Shown here one piece after another: positions 12,820 to 25,108 of a stretch of DNA of 64,000 nucleotides. A program made the position numbers and the translations under genes. Source of the stretch: Adineta steineri (Eukaryota; Rotifera; Eurotatoria; Adinetida; Adinetidae); the NCBI GenBank assembly GCA_905250115.1, contig CAJNOI010000060.1, forward strand, positions 451,996 to 515,995, in the 5' to 3' direction. The notes beneath the pieces are model-generated. The model had not been told where the DNA came from and did no database searches. It saw only the letters and a program-made list of their open reading frames with translations. How positions within the stretch are numbered: the first letter of the stretch is position 1; every line of letters starts with the position of its first letter.

Positions 12820-15800
12820 TTAAACATCTTCAGTAATGCTTGTTTCTGTATATTTAGGTAATAATCTTGTTGTACTAAAAATATCAGGACTTGAATTAAC
12901 TGCTACAGCATATGCATCTTCTTCATCTCCACCACGATCAAATAATAATTGTACATTTTCTGATTGACGATGAGGTGTAGTTATATATTGTCCACCAATA
13001 CTACCAGATGATGACATTGATGTTGTTGATAATCGTTTTATTTTTCGATCACCTGGATATCTTTCAACAATAATTGTATCATCATCAGCTGATGATGATT
13101 GTTGAGGACGTATGTATTGTTTTTGTTGTTCAATTTCCAATTGTAGAAGTATTTGACGAATATCTTGAGCAAGTTGTGTAAATGATGGACGTTGATTTGA
13201 ATCAGCATTCCAACAAACAAGCATTGCTGATTTATAGAGTAATGGTGGACAATATGTAGGTTGAGGAAGACGATAACCATTTTTAATATAAGTAAATATA
13301 TCAGCATTATCAATACCTGGATAGGGTGTTTTACCACGACTTAATAATTCCCAGAGAAGAATACCATAAGACCACTAAATACATAACAAAAAAAGATAAA
13401 TATTTTTTTTTTATTAAATGAAACTAACCACATCAGATTGAACGGTATATTTCGATGATTCAATTGATTCTGGACTAAGCCATCGAATAGGTAAACGTCT
13501 TGGTGGTATTTGAATAGCTTGTCCATCTTTTTCTTTTGTTGTTGTTCTTGGTACAAGATAATAATCTCGATCGATAATATCTCGACTAAGACCAAAATCT
13601 GATATTCGACATATTAGATTTTCATCTAACATACAATTTCGTGTTGCTAAATCTCGATGAATAAATTTTAATGAAGATAAATATTCCATTCCATCAGCAA
13701 CTTGAATTCCCCATGTTATTAATTGTCTTACAGTGGGTCGATTTTTTTCATTGGATATATAACTTCTTAAATCACCATTTTTCATATATGGTAATAATAC
13801 CATAGCTTTACGTATTGGATCCCATACAACACCAATTAATGAGAGAACATTTGAATGTGAAAAATCTTTCATACGATTTGCTTCAAATAAAAATTCATGC
13901 ATTGATGCAACATTTTGATCACGTAAAACTTTTATAGCAACATCAATTGATTTATTATCATTCTGTTTTAATTCACCTCGATATACATCACCAAAACATC
14001 CTTGACCAATTTTTTCTGCAACAGTTAAATATTTCGAATTAATTTGCCATTTTTTTCCTAATTCACACCAAACATCTTGATAATATTGTGGTGGTTTATT
14101 TTGTTTATGATATTTTTCTGATGATTGAAAAAAACGACGACGAATAAATATAACTAAGAGAAAAAGTAGAGTTAAAATTGTTATCGATGTTAAGATTGTT
14201 AATATAATAATTGTCCAAGAACCAATTTGTCTTGTTAAATATGGAACAGTCAATAATGTTGTTGATGAAGACGTATTATTTTGAAATAGAATTTTACCAA
14301 TTAAAAATGTTAAATTTGTTCCAATTTGAATCTAAAATTATTCATAATTTTTACTGGTGTCTAGATTAAATTTCTTACATCAATATTTGCTTCAGAATCT
14401 TGAATATTTTTCAAAGCTAGTTTTGATAATCTACACATAAGATATGTATTCGTGAAGTTAAATGGGATACAAGCATTGTTAATATTATCGATTCGTATAT
14501 TAATAAGATCCATTGAATGTGTTGCAGCAAGATTAGAACCCTTTATAAACGAAATATACATATAATTAATAAAAAAATTTCTTTTCTTTTTTACTTGAAA
14601 CTTAATAATATGTGTTGAATTTATTTCTTGAATATAATTTTCAAATGGATAATAAATAGGATCATTAACAATTGTTAAAACATTATTGTCTGGTATTATT
14701 TTAATATTATCCATATAAAATGTGACATCAAGATCAATAGGTGGACTTAAACCAAGATTTTTATCAATTGTAGGTGATAAACAAATCATTTGTGAATTTG
14801 AAATTGATTCACATAACTAAAAAAACAATAGAAAATTCATATATCGATTTTATTCTATTTTGAACTCACTGAAATAAATTCAAAATCTGAAAGATTATAG
14901 ACAAACTTCATCATTGGAATTTGTACGACATCTAAATATTCACCAGTAATAGTTAATTTAATACCACCACTAAAAATAATTTGATATTCTTTTGTTTTGT
15001 TATTAAAATCATATATTTTACCTTAGAATTGATTTTTTTGGAGACCAATCAAATACCATGGGATCGCTTCGACAATGAAAATATGTTTTTTGTAATTGCC
15101 ATACATAATCATGAACTTGAATACGTAATTCTAATTTTTCAAGATTATTAGTACAAGCTTCATTGATACATTCAATTGCATCAGTCGTTATTCTAAACAT
15201 AGAAAAAAGATGTATTTTTGTTTAAAAAGAAATTTTTCTCGCTCGAGGAACTCATATAGTTTCATAACAGATAAGTCTATTATGAGGGTCATATGATTCA
15301 TGACATTCCTGTGATTCCTTAGGTCTATCATCATTCTCACATATTTTCTTTATCTCGAAAACATAGAGTTTATATTATGACCTAGATGAATTAGTAATAC
15401 TTATTCATCATTATATAATAATCATACTCAGTTATATGGCATTGTTTTCTTCCCAAAAAGATCTTCATTATTGAAAATAAATCTAAACTATTGTCAAAAG
15501 CTAAATTTTGTATTCGAATTTTGGTTCCGCCAGCAGCTGGACCAAAATTAGGTACCAAAATTGGTTTTGGTATCTAAAATGAATCACAAGATCATGTTTT
15601 GAATATCAACTAAATTCATATTCTTACATAAATATTCAATTTTTCTGTTAATTCAACTGTGCCAGATATATCCGTATCACCAATAGCTAATGAATGTTCA
15701 GATTTGACATAAATTGAAACCATTCCTTGACTAGTTTGTTTCGGAACAATTAAATCACATATTAAACTAAAGTAAAAAAAATGATATATTTTATGAAGTA

Positions 15801-17825
15801 ATTTTTTTTGTTTAATGAATAACCTGTCATTTTTAATGGTTTTAATAGTACATACAGATTCATTTTGATTTGATAAAGGATATTTAATTGTAACCTTAGC
15901 TAAATGTGCTTGAACATTTTCAAATATACCTGTTATTTTCAATGAAATTCGTTCTGTATTAACACTTATATTTGTTGGTTTTACCTATAAGGAAAAAAAT
16001 GAAAAAATATTGATTAAGAGAAAATAAAATGAATGAATAAACAAACTTGATCAATTGATGGTGGACATCCACGATTTAGTATCAATGGATTCGATGTTAA
16101 TGAACATTTACCATCGAACCATATACATGATTTACTATCATAACGTCGACTACCGATACATGATCGACATGTATCATAAATTGAACAAGAATTATATGCA
16201 TAACGATGAAGCTAATTAAATCAATTATATATATATATACATAAGAAAAATATTTATATAAAATAAATACTTCAGAAGCAACAGCAAAAATCAATGATTC
16301 ATGTTCATAATCAATAACATATTGACTATTGAATGGTTCGCTTTGATAGATTGCTTCATGTAAGAGATAAAGTGTTGTTTGATTAGACCGAATAAACTAA
16401 ATATTATATGATTAGATATCTATATTGATATATACATACATAGAAAAGGTGTTAGAAAGAGATTTTTCTCATTTAAAACAAAAGAATCAATCCAATATGT
16501 GTATAAACAGTTCACAGTTTATTTGTGACGGATACAGACCGATCAAAGTAATTGATTTCAATTAAACTTATCTAATCTTTTGTCATTATCTTAAATCTTA
16601 CTGGATATATCTATTTCATTAAAAGGGAGAAAAAACAATGATTTTGAAAAGCAAATGTCGTAGTATTCAAAATGTAACAAAATTGATATCATACTTTTAA
16701 AATTCGTCTTTCATTTGTACTAAGAATAACAATATCATCTTGAGCAAAAATAAATCGAATCTTAACATTCTTTGTCATAGTTTCATAAATCTTTTCTCCA
16801 TTAGCACCAATAATTCCATCCATATAAGTATTTGTTCGATATGCTTGCCATGTACATTCATTTATTTCAGTTAAATTTTGATCTAATGTTTTTTCACATG
16901 TTGGTCTTAAATCAACACTATCAACAATATGAGAAAGACGATAACCATTTCCTGATTGACATTGAGCTTTCGATTCTTTAAATGCACGTATAATTTCATT
17001 CATTGTATAAATACAAACAATATTATCAAATAAAATATATAAATGATTCATTTTATCTAATGAATAATAAGCTCCTGTTATAATCGATGAATTTTTATCA
17101 TTATTACAATTTAATAATGGTATTTCATCATATGTAACACGCATAGCTATTGATGATTGACATAAACGTGCAATACGTGAAGATTTTAATATATAATATG
17201 TATATTGTTGATAATCAAAACCATAAATATATTCATAATTATATTTATTTATTAAACGTTCAGGTAAAAATGTTAATGATGTTATTAATGTATTATCACT
17301 TGATTCTAATTCATATTTTATATTATAATTAAGTAAATCTTGTCTTAATTCAATTTTAGAATTAATTATATTTCCATTATGTTCAAGACGATTTCCATTT
17401 AATGCTGAACGAATTATATTTGATGACATAAATGTATAACAACCAGATAAACAACCAAGATAATTTGTTTCAATGGATGATTCAAGTAAATATGTTCGAC
17501 TTATATCATTTGCATCATATAATATACAACGACCAATAATTGAACGTGCACATATAATTAATAATTGTTTAACTTGATCGTAAACAAAAACACTAACACC
17601 ATATTCTGTATTATCAATTGTTGAATGAAGTTGTACACGACGATGTAATAATAACAAAGTTTGATTTGTTGTTGACCAATGTAATTGATATAAATGTGAC
17701 GAAGATATTGCAAATAATGTTGAAGTATTTTTTATATAAAGTAAATTATCAATTGATGATTGAAATGCATAACAATTGATTATTGTTATTTTTAAAATAA
17801 GAATTAAAATTATTTCTTTGTACAT
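12820..17825 (-). CDS. MET: MET/RON-family receptor tyrosine kinase
   Basis: Layout from the N-terminus: signal-like hydrophobic start and a Sema-type domain in one large exon (17825-16695, 377 aa); a cysteine-rich PSI domain (CSIYDTCRSC, about 16210-16050); IPT-like beta domains in short exons down to about 14370; a transmembrane helix (LTILTSITILTLLFLLVIFI) followed by RRR; and a kinase domain (exons 14331-13429 and 13374-12820). Kinase motifs seen are GQGCFGDVY, the VAIKV lysine, HRDLATRNCM, DFG and a twin Tyr-Tyr pair in the activation loop, as in MET. Odd: the loop after YYLVP is lengthened by roughly 12 residues before LPIRW. The short C-terminal tail has scattered tyrosines but no evident MET-type double-tyrosine docking site. 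Ligand is unknown. The symbol denotes family. Confidence 0.88.
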
Positions 17826-19640
17826 AACTAAAGAAATGAAATGTGTAACGGTTAGGGGAAAAAAAGAGATAACAACAACTATCTAATGTTTCTTTTTCAA
17901 AAGAAACATGTTTATATATATGTGTGTATCTTCTTTGCTAATAAGTGTGAAATATAGATTGTTAGGGTCAAACAATCGGTGAACTCAAAAGAGAATAGAA
18001 TAGAATAGAATAGAATGAAATGCATTTGCTTTGATTTTTTTAGTGGTACTTTTTGAAATTAAAAGAAAAAGAACAAAAGATTCTAAGAGAAAGTAGAAGC
18101 ATTTATTAACATGGTATGATCGATCGTGTTTAATTACCTATATATAATAACTAGAATATAGTATACTATAGGTCATTGTGTGTCTTTCAATATGAAGGCA
18201 AAAACAAGACAATACTCACTCCGTAGTATAGAGAAAGAGTAAGAGGAAAATTATTTTTCTCTTCGTCCGTTTGTTTATCGAGAAAGAAGAAAAAATCTCT
18301 TCCTCTTATTTTTTTTCTCACATTCTGTTTTCTTCTCTACTTGTCTATCACGTTCGCCAGGGATGGTACCGTAAAGTATGCATACCATACGTTACGTATG
18401 TTTTGATTATGATTCATCAAGGCAAAAACTAGAAAAGACGACGACTAGGCATTTACTCTCTTTCTGTTTTTTTGTTTGTCTTTAATCGCTTATAGTAATG
18501 ATCGGAGCCAAACAACAATCGGTCATTTAGAGCCTGTTATTAAACATATTGAGCTTTTCTTTCTTTCTGTCTTATTCATCGTTGGCTAGATGTGTACATT
18601 TTCTAATCATTTCGTTCGTTGTCCGAAAGCATAAGATTAACATTCAACGAGTCTACAATTATAGACGTATATACACATACGGTCAAGTTGGTGTTGCTCA
18701 CTGATTCATTCGAAAAACATACTAAAAGTCATTATTTGCTTTATTTTCATTCTGTTCGTACTCTATGGAAAGACAACAACGATAAAAAAAATGAATATTT
18801 GCTTGATTTATGTAGATATGATATTTCAATGAAATAGATAAATAAGCGTGAAGAAAGTTTAAGTAACATTTAAACGAAATTACTAAGTAAGCATGTAAAA
18901 ATGATCGATTCTCTACTCCGTTTATGTACATATTATCTGGAACGAATAAAAACTTGACATACGATTTAAATGTTAAACGTTATGTTTTCATAATCATTCA
19001 TGTGAAGAAGCACAACTACTATAATACTGATTAAATTTTTACACATCATATATTTTCTTATGGAATAATACAAAGAGCAACAAAACTAATTGAAGTGTTA
19101 ATTTAAATCTTAAGATAAAAGAAGTTTGATAATGATCGGTATATATACCGGATACTATTGACTTTTCAATGTGAACAATAATATGGAAATAGAGAAATTG
19201 ATGTTAAAAATATTCTAATACTTATGTTTCTTTTTGAAAATTTATAAATTCAATCCAGTTCAAGAAGACATACATGAATTTCACATCTTTTAATTATTCG
19301 TATCATTCATAATCAAAACAAAAAAATCAGTGTAATAACAATAAACTTTGTCTACTTATCCTTTATAAAAAAAAAAGAAAAAACAACTTTAACTAATGAA
19401 GTTATCTACAAAGTATTTACTTGCATCATTCTCTACACCAGAACAAAAATGAATCATATTTTTATTAATATACTGATTTCTATAGTATTCCATTAGTTAA
19501 TAACTATTTAATTAAATTTAAAAATATCGAAAAAATTCATTCTTTGTAGATATAACATTAAATATAATGAACAACCCATAACCAACCTAAATTATATCAT
19601 CCATTCAGAAAATTTATTTGAAATTCTTTATCAATGTTCT
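17826..19640. other. Gene-free DNA upstream of the MET-like gene
   Basis: The promoter of the receptor kinase should be here. A pentamer AATAG array lies at about 17992-18016. Several pyrimidine-rich runs occur at 18240-18350. I find no supported exon or RNA gene. Confidence 0.5.
17992..18016. repeat. AATAG pentanucleotide microsatellite
   Basis: Five near-perfect AATAG units in tandem lie about 170 bp upstream of the MET-like start codon. Confidence 0.75.
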
Positions 19641-19644
19641 GCTG

Positions 19645-19960
19645 ATGAAAGTAAAACTGCAAAAGTGTTATTACATTTGAATTAAGTTTATCTCATTTAG
19701 TAAAAGTCTTCACTGTTTAAATTCTCTTATCAATGAACATATTGTTGATATTAATACAAGCAATTTTTTTATTTTACAAATAAAGAAAAACACGCCTATC
19801 GAATGATCATATTGACATTAGCAATATCATTTCGTCTATCTCTCAATAACAAAAAACTAAATCAATTACATTTTTGATAACAATAACAACACTAATATAT
19901 ATATATACATGTATCTTTCCAATTTACTATTATAGTAGAATTGAGCAAAAAGATCACTGC
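19645..19960 (-). pseudogene. Truncated duplicate of the POLA1 3' end and 3' flank
   Basis: About 310 bp match 27890-28150 in the same orientation with scattered differences. The shared sequence includes the last POLA1 codons, read on the minus strand as [11 protein letters not shown] (intact gene: [11 protein letters not shown]), and the following 3' UTR and flank. The stop codon of the copy is displaced by a small change, and the homology breaks off abruptly a few codons upstream at about 19957. There it meets the GC-rich repeat block. It cannot encode a functional protein. It marks a duplication junction at the left end of the accessory island. Confidence 0.8.
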
Positions 19961-19961
19961 C

Positions 19962-20240
19962 ATGTCAAAGACGTACGGTAGAAAACGACCGGATTCCGTG
20001 ATTTTCCTGGGCATTCCGTAGAAAAACACGGAAAATTCATAGGAAAATGGAAGCAGTATTCTGGTGATCGGATCCGGTGACCAAATCCGCTCGGTTCCGT
20101 CCGGAACTGATGTCAGGAGGAAATTCCAGGCATTTTCCGGCAAGGTTCCTGCCAGAAACGGTGAGTTTCCTAAGGGTTTTCACCGCAAGTTCTGGGAATA
20201 CTGCTTCAGGAATCATCGTCCTGAGCTGACGCATACTTCA
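19962..20240. repeat. GC-rich palindromic repeat element, copy 1
   Basis: A GC-rich block stands out from the AT-rich surroundings. It contains GGAAGCAGTATTC at 20049-20061 and the inverted GGAATACTGCTTC at 20195-20207, so a segment of about 160 bp is bounded by inverted repeats. TTCCGG-type palindromes recur inside. It shares GTTCCTGCC and the GAGTTTCCT region with copy 3 and the GGAATACTGCTTCAGGA end with copies 2 and 3. It is MITE-like; no transposase is encoded. Confidence 0.7.
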
Positions 20241-20275
20241 GCACAACTAGATTTATGTATAACATGATGATTATC

Positions 20276-20648
20276 TTCGACTGCCCAGAAGAAAAAGAAA
20301 ATTGAAAGCCAATGAGAAAGTTGTTATAAGTGATAGAATCTAAAAGCGATGAAAAGAAAATAACTATTTAATAAAGAAAATTAAATATTTGTATACATAC
20401 TGCTACTATATTTCTTTGATTTTCTTCTCTCACAAATCGTCTTTCTAGATCTATTAAACCCTTAAAGTAAAAAGAATAAAAATAAATAGTTTTTAAAAAG
20501 TTTTAACCTACTTGACGAAATTCGGCTCTCATTTCCTCTCCTCGTATATATGCAGCTTCAAGAGAAATATTTAATTGAAAGTTTCTTGTCGAAGCCGAGC
20601 AATTTCTTGTTGAGCACTGTGTAGATCATTTGGAAGGTTAGCGGCCTA
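20276..20648 (-). pseudogene. Fragment of a coiled-coil gene with a frameshift
   Basis: On the minus strand an exon opens after attttag at about 20645 and reads SAQQEIARLRQETF. After a +1-type shift it continues as SLEAAYIRGEEMRAEFRQ to a gtaggt donor at about 20516. A second exon at about 20462-20395 follows an aag acceptor and reads GLIDLERRFVREENQRNIVA before a gtatgt donor. The heptad-like pattern suggests a coiled coil. The frameshift and isolated position between repeat copies point to a decayed gene piece. Family not recognised. Confidence 0.5.
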
Positions 20649-20710
20649 AAATAGAACACATGGTGAAATCATACGAAAAAGAAATAAACGTTATTTAGTT
20701 TTTATTACCC

Positions 20711-20910
20711 AGGTCAAACAATCCACCACGGAAACGGTCGATACCGTGGTACTCCGGAGATTTCATGAAAGCAGTATTCCCATTCAACGAATTCGGTCAC
20801 CGGATCCGTTTGGTTTTACCGGAAACCGATTCCAGGGTCAATTTCTTACCGAAAATACGCAGGAATACTGCTTCAGGAGTCATCAGCCTGAGCTGATAAT
20901 AAATCATGTG
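20711..20910. repeat. GC-rich palindromic repeat element, copy 2
   Basis: It contains ACGGAAACGGTCG shared with copy 3, GAAAGCAGTATTCC at 20767-20780 and the inverted GGAATACTGCTTC at 20862-20874. The unit is therefore again bounded by inverted repeats of about 13 bp. The flanking ATCATGTGGTACA and CTAAAATAAAGAAA stretches match those beside copy 3. Confidence 0.7.
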
Positions 20911-21212
20911 GTACATTGGTTGACTAAAATAAAGAAACATGCTGAATAACGTACAAAAAGAAATCTATATTATTTTTTTAAGTATCATGCATTTTTGTTA
21001 AACGAGCATTAATTTTTATCATATTGAGATTAAGTATATTATATAAAAACGTGATAAAAAATCTTTCAAACCTCTTTTTGACGATACATGTTCTAAATCA
21101 AAAGTTGCGAAAAATAAACTATACTGAACCACAAAACCAATGATCTTTTATATGTACATATTTTCTTTCAGTTTATGATACACAAAGACTCATTGTGCAA
21201 TGATTAAACGTG

Positions 21213-21415
21213 CAGTACCGAGATCGAACAATCCAGCACGGAAACGGTCGGTTCTGTCCGAAGCTGATTCCACATTCGAATTTCTTGCATTTTCCGCCAG
21301 GGTTCCTGCCGGAAACGATGAGTTTCCTGAGGGCTTTCGTCGGAAATACTGCTTCAGGAATCATTACCCTGAACTGATAAGAAATCATGCGGTACACTGT
21401 TTGAGTAAAATAAAG
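21213..21415. repeat. GC-rich palindromic repeat element, copy 3
   Basis: It carries AACAATCCAGCACGGAAACG, matching copy 2, the GTTCCTGCC region matching copy 1, and the right end GGAAATACTGCTTCAGGAA at about 21342. No left inverted arm is evident, so it looks like a composite or truncated copy. The sequence just after it, CATGGTGAAATCATACGAAA, recurs at 20659 beside copy 2, showing that flanks were duplicated too. Confidence 0.7.
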
Positions 21416-21613
21416 AAAAACATGGTGAAATCATACGAAAAAGAAACAAACGTTGTTTTTTTTCTGAGCATCACTCAGGACGATCATTCCGCGAGAAATG
21501 TACAAATTTATCGAAACGAAACACATCGGCTATTAATACTATCGTGGACACTGATCTATGTAGTGTATATCTTTCGATGATTGTGTAAAATGTTTTCCTT
21601 TAATTTATCTAGT

Positions 21614-22268
21614 GCCAAGGTATAAAGATTCACATGAAGACAATGAACAAGCTGTTGATGATGGACAAGCATTAGAGTCACCATCGGATCTTGTTGAAAA
21701 TCTGATATATTCATTTTCTAATATGCTTTTTTTTAGTTTTATAATTATGGAGTATAGATAATGGTATTTTACAGGTGATTTAGAATCCGATGCTGAACTT
21801 GATAATAATTATTATTTACTCGAATCTCCATTATCTGAAGCTTCATACACAGAAAACGCAAGTGATATTGATGATGATAAACAACTAGTCGAAATCATTA
21901 ATTTTATCCATACTGACAATCTTGATAAATCGAACACGGATAGATTACTATCTTTATTAAATAACATTCATTCAAACATCACTTTACCAAAATCAAGTCA
22001 TAAACTATGGGAGCGTGTTGGAATTAAATTTACACTCAAAACAAATATATATTGTTCAATTTGCAATCGACAACTACCAAAATTTGCGGATAAATGCAGT
22101 TGTTTCAACGAAGATCAAAACACGAATACTAAACTTGTTTTATTTTCTATTGCCAATGAAATTCGTCGAGTTGTGAAAATAAATTTTAATTTAATGGAAT
22201 TTTTTAATAATTATCACCATGAATTTATGTATGATATCATAAATAGTATACTTTATTTATCTTATTAA
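21614..22268 (+). pseudogene. Remnant of a transposase-associated or zinc-ribbon protein
   Basis: Plus strand: an ATG-less segment begins GTG CCA AGG and reads RYKDSHEDNEQAVDDGQAL. After a ttttacag acceptor at about 21775 an open frame runs to TAA at 22268. That part is acidic at first (ESDAELDNNYYLLESPLSE), then has a Cys pair (CSIC), a CSC group, and IANEIRRVVKINFNLMEFF. Cys pairs followed by such a helical segment resemble the N-terminal region of some metazoan transposase-domain proteins, but I cannot name the family. The lost start codon, unclear first donor and absence of a catalytic domain suggest a broken mobile-element gene. Confidence 0.4.
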
Positions 22269-22325
22269 CTGTGAACTCAATAAACTTTATTTTAGGTGAT
22301 ATTTATAAAAGTAACAAAAACAAAC

Positions 22326-22432
22326 AGGTGTGGGTGTTTCTTATCTCTTCACCTACGTCGACCAACGCTCACACTCCTTACACATTCATCTACACCCACA
22401 CCTCACACTCACATTCACACCCTCACCCTGGA
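22326..22432. repeat. Telomere-like G-rich/C-rich hairpin element A
   Basis: The arm GGTGTGGGTGTTTCTT is followed after about 55 bp by the complementary CTACACCCACACC and further CACACTCAC units. The layout, including TTCACC and CGCTCACAC in the loop and GATATT at the end, recurs at 26364-26436. Confidence 0.65.
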
Positions 22433-22560
22433 TATTGATAACTTATATAATCAGTTTCTGCTAAAAATGTCTGACGTATTCTGCGAGATATCATAAAGAT
22501 TCGCTGGATTATAAATATGTTTATATGATAAAAGCATGAAATTGGGCATAGACCATTGGC

Positions 22561-22597
22561 TCGTCCTTCACTCGCATCCACACCCACACATTAAAAC
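22561..22597. repeat. Telomere-like C-rich block B
   Basis: TCGCATCCACACCCACACA reads as TGTGGGTGTGGATG on the minus strand, the same arm sequence as the other hairpins. I see no clear partner arm. Confidence 0.55.
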
Positions 22598-22796
22598 ATC
22601 ACTGTATTATCAAAAGAAAAAGAATTTACTTGAAAACGTCGATGTTTCTTCTTATTTGGATAGTCCCCCTTCAAGATGATCATCTTAGTAATGTGAACGC
22701 TTTTCGTTGGTTTCGTTGGTATTTACATTAGAGAAGTTTTACTGTATATAGATATAGATGATCCACCTTCCAATCGAGGGAATGTTACGGGAAACA

Positions 22797-24027
22797 TTAC
22801 ATCAAATGAGCCTTTCGTCGCATGATGAATTCATGATCCTTCCATTCTCCAACATGAAAACTATAATCACCGACTGTATTAAAACCATAGGCCATATAAA
22901 ACTTTTGTGCCTTCAAATTGCCGGACCATACAGAGATCCAGACAGGTCGTTTGGTGTATCGCTCTTGTAGCCACGTTAAGGCCACATTCATCAGGCGTTT
23001 ACCATGACCTCGGGCTCGTTGGTCGCGTCGAACAAATAAGTAGCGGAGCTCTCCATCTTCTCCCGGGCAAACATCAGGATGAGGCAGTTCACACGGACCA
23101 GCCATAGCGAAAGCCACAAGCTCATTACTAGTTTTGTCTTCCATTACCCAGGTCGCTAGTTGTGGATCAGCAATTTTGCTAGCAACTGCTTCCGGACTAG
23201 CCGATAAACGAAAGTAAGACTTGAGATCATGCTCAGGATAGGGAATAGCAAAATCTTCGACGAATGTTTCAAGAAATGTATGTTGTCTAAGTTGGGAAAG
23301 TGCAATGCTGTCTGCGTCAACTGCAGAGCGAAGAACAAATTGATCAACCATCTTGGAAGAATGAAGTTCAATAGATCCCGCCTAAAATAGAACGAACGAA
23401 GGTGATTTCAATATCATATTAAAGACTGCAATTTCCTCATAATCTACAATTAGATTTTGGCCATCGCAATTTTCCTTGCATAGATCTTAAAATAGTTCTG
23501 TTCCGCATTAGAGTCGATAAGTTAAATGTAGAACCGTTGAGATAAACTGTTCCTTTATTATCCTCACAATAACAGTAAGCCGTGTTTTAGAACAATTTCT
23601 GAGAATATATTTAAAAAGCGCACAACATTTTGACTCTAGGTAGCCCTTTTCAAACCTCAGTATCAAACAGTGACTGTTAAGCGGACGAGAAATTACCAAA
23701 TACTTTGCCCTTTCAAGCCGTAGACCAGTCTGTGTAAAACAATAGCTTATGACAATGCTAATGCACGTATTCGTACTGGGAAAGAAATACTCACGGTAAG
23801 ATATAGGAAAACATACATAATAGTATCGCAAAACTCACCGTCTTTGGCATAAATCGACAGGACTTTACGTTAGCTAGCTTTGTTCTCTTGACTGTTTTAC
23901 GAAACCTGGTACTTTGGGTAGCACCATACATCTTATTTTCTGATTTCGATAAATTTCCCATGCGTTTTATATCATGTAATGAAACTAGGAAAGAGACAGC
24001 TGGCGTGGTTGAAATGGAATGTGTCAC
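22797..24027 (-). CDS. GNAT-family N-acetyltransferase, probably horizontally acquired, with candidate 5' exon
   Basis: GNAT enzymes transfer acetyl groups from acetyl-CoA to amines. The core is one exon from the ATG at 23351 to 22797 (184 aa). It contains the acetyl-CoA-binding motif RRDQRARGHGKRL (R-x-x-G-x-G), a preceding LRYLFV strand, and a late NLKAQKFYMAYGF motif typical of the fold's end. Base composition is more balanced than in neighbouring genes, no animal ortholog comes to mind, and it lies in a repeat-rich island, so fungal or bacterial origin is inferred. A possible upstream exon at 24027-23839 ends in a perfect gtgagt donor and joins in phase 0 to an attttag acceptor at 23382. 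This would add 73 residues rich in Lys, Arg and Ser, like a mitochondrial presequence. Without it, translation starts at 23351. Substrate unknown. Confidence 0.75.
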
Positions 24028-25071
24028 TTAACTGTATCACACGAAAAATTTGATAAAAACGCCTAAAACACCATGCACATCTGGTCTAGTCGAAGTGAAA
24101 AACTACATCAGTTGATAAAGCTCGCTGCGGCGGATCTCGTGATATGAACTTCAATAAGAAAAGCTGCGATCTTATGAGTGAAAATCAGTTTTTTCTGATC
24201 GTTGCATGCATTTGAACTGAAATGATGCAATTACGAAGCGCCCAGAATGGAACAAATATCGAAGTAGGTTCATTTGTCGCGAACACTGCTCACTCAAATC
24301 TTATTGTTTTTCATCGAAAAACAGTTGATTGGATAGAGGAATCTTTACCATATTCTGCAATCTAAAATTTAACTCGAACGAACATATAACAACAGTGTGA
24401 TGACAATAAGACTGAAAACAGTGAAGGATTACGGATTATCCGCTCTGTTAAAACTGCTATGAATATAAAAATAGAAGCTTCCAAGGATCATGAAAAAGAA
24501 TATGCCTACCAGGGCGAATGTGTTAAACATCTCAAACAATACTCTACCTGATATATACTGTTAAAGTACAGGAAAAACTTGCTGAAGATATACGTCGTTG
24601 ATATATATTACAAATATTTACAGGTGAGCTTTTCTTTGTTATTTTTGCGAGAAAGAGTTGTTATCATTTGTTAATATCATCATAAGAGCAGCTTTTGTCC
24701 TACTTGCAACTTCTGTTGACATTATCATACGAAGAAAAGAGCGGTATATATCGAAACCTAGTTTGCTCGCACGCTGATAACCAGTTGTTGTCAGATCTTA
24801 TATAAGTTGATATTTAATGAAGCTTTTTCTTCGCGTTAGATCGATTCAACTGACTCGTCTTCACATAGAAATAGTAGCTCGGCTTGTTCAGACGTAAGGA
24901 TGCGAGCTTTGACACATTATTTTTTTTATTATCTTAAGAAGTATAATAGATGAAGAGCTAGTTCACACGCCGTTTAATGCAGCTCATTTTGATCTAGTTG
25001 CGAGGGAAAAATAAGCAATTTGGATCGGACTTCTGAACAGCCATGAAAAAGCTCTGGTCCCAGGGTGTGGA

Positions 25072-25108
25072 TGTTGGTATGCCGAAGAAGAAGACACCCA
25101 CACCCTAT
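25072..25108. repeat. Telomere-like hairpin C
   Basis: AGGGTGTGGATGTT and, 8 bp later, ACACCCACACCCT form an almost perfect inverted repeat with a purine-rich loop. It is the cleanest example of the family. Confidence 0.7.

Noticed and set aside
17150..17332. Plus-strand ORF rich in Ile, Tyr and Asn
   Set aside because: It is antisense to the Sema exon of the MET-like gene and mirrors its codons.
23508..23831. 107-codon minus-strand ORF beside the GNAT gene
   Set aside because: It overlaps the proposed intron, shows no domain, and its start has no support; it may be part of the intron.
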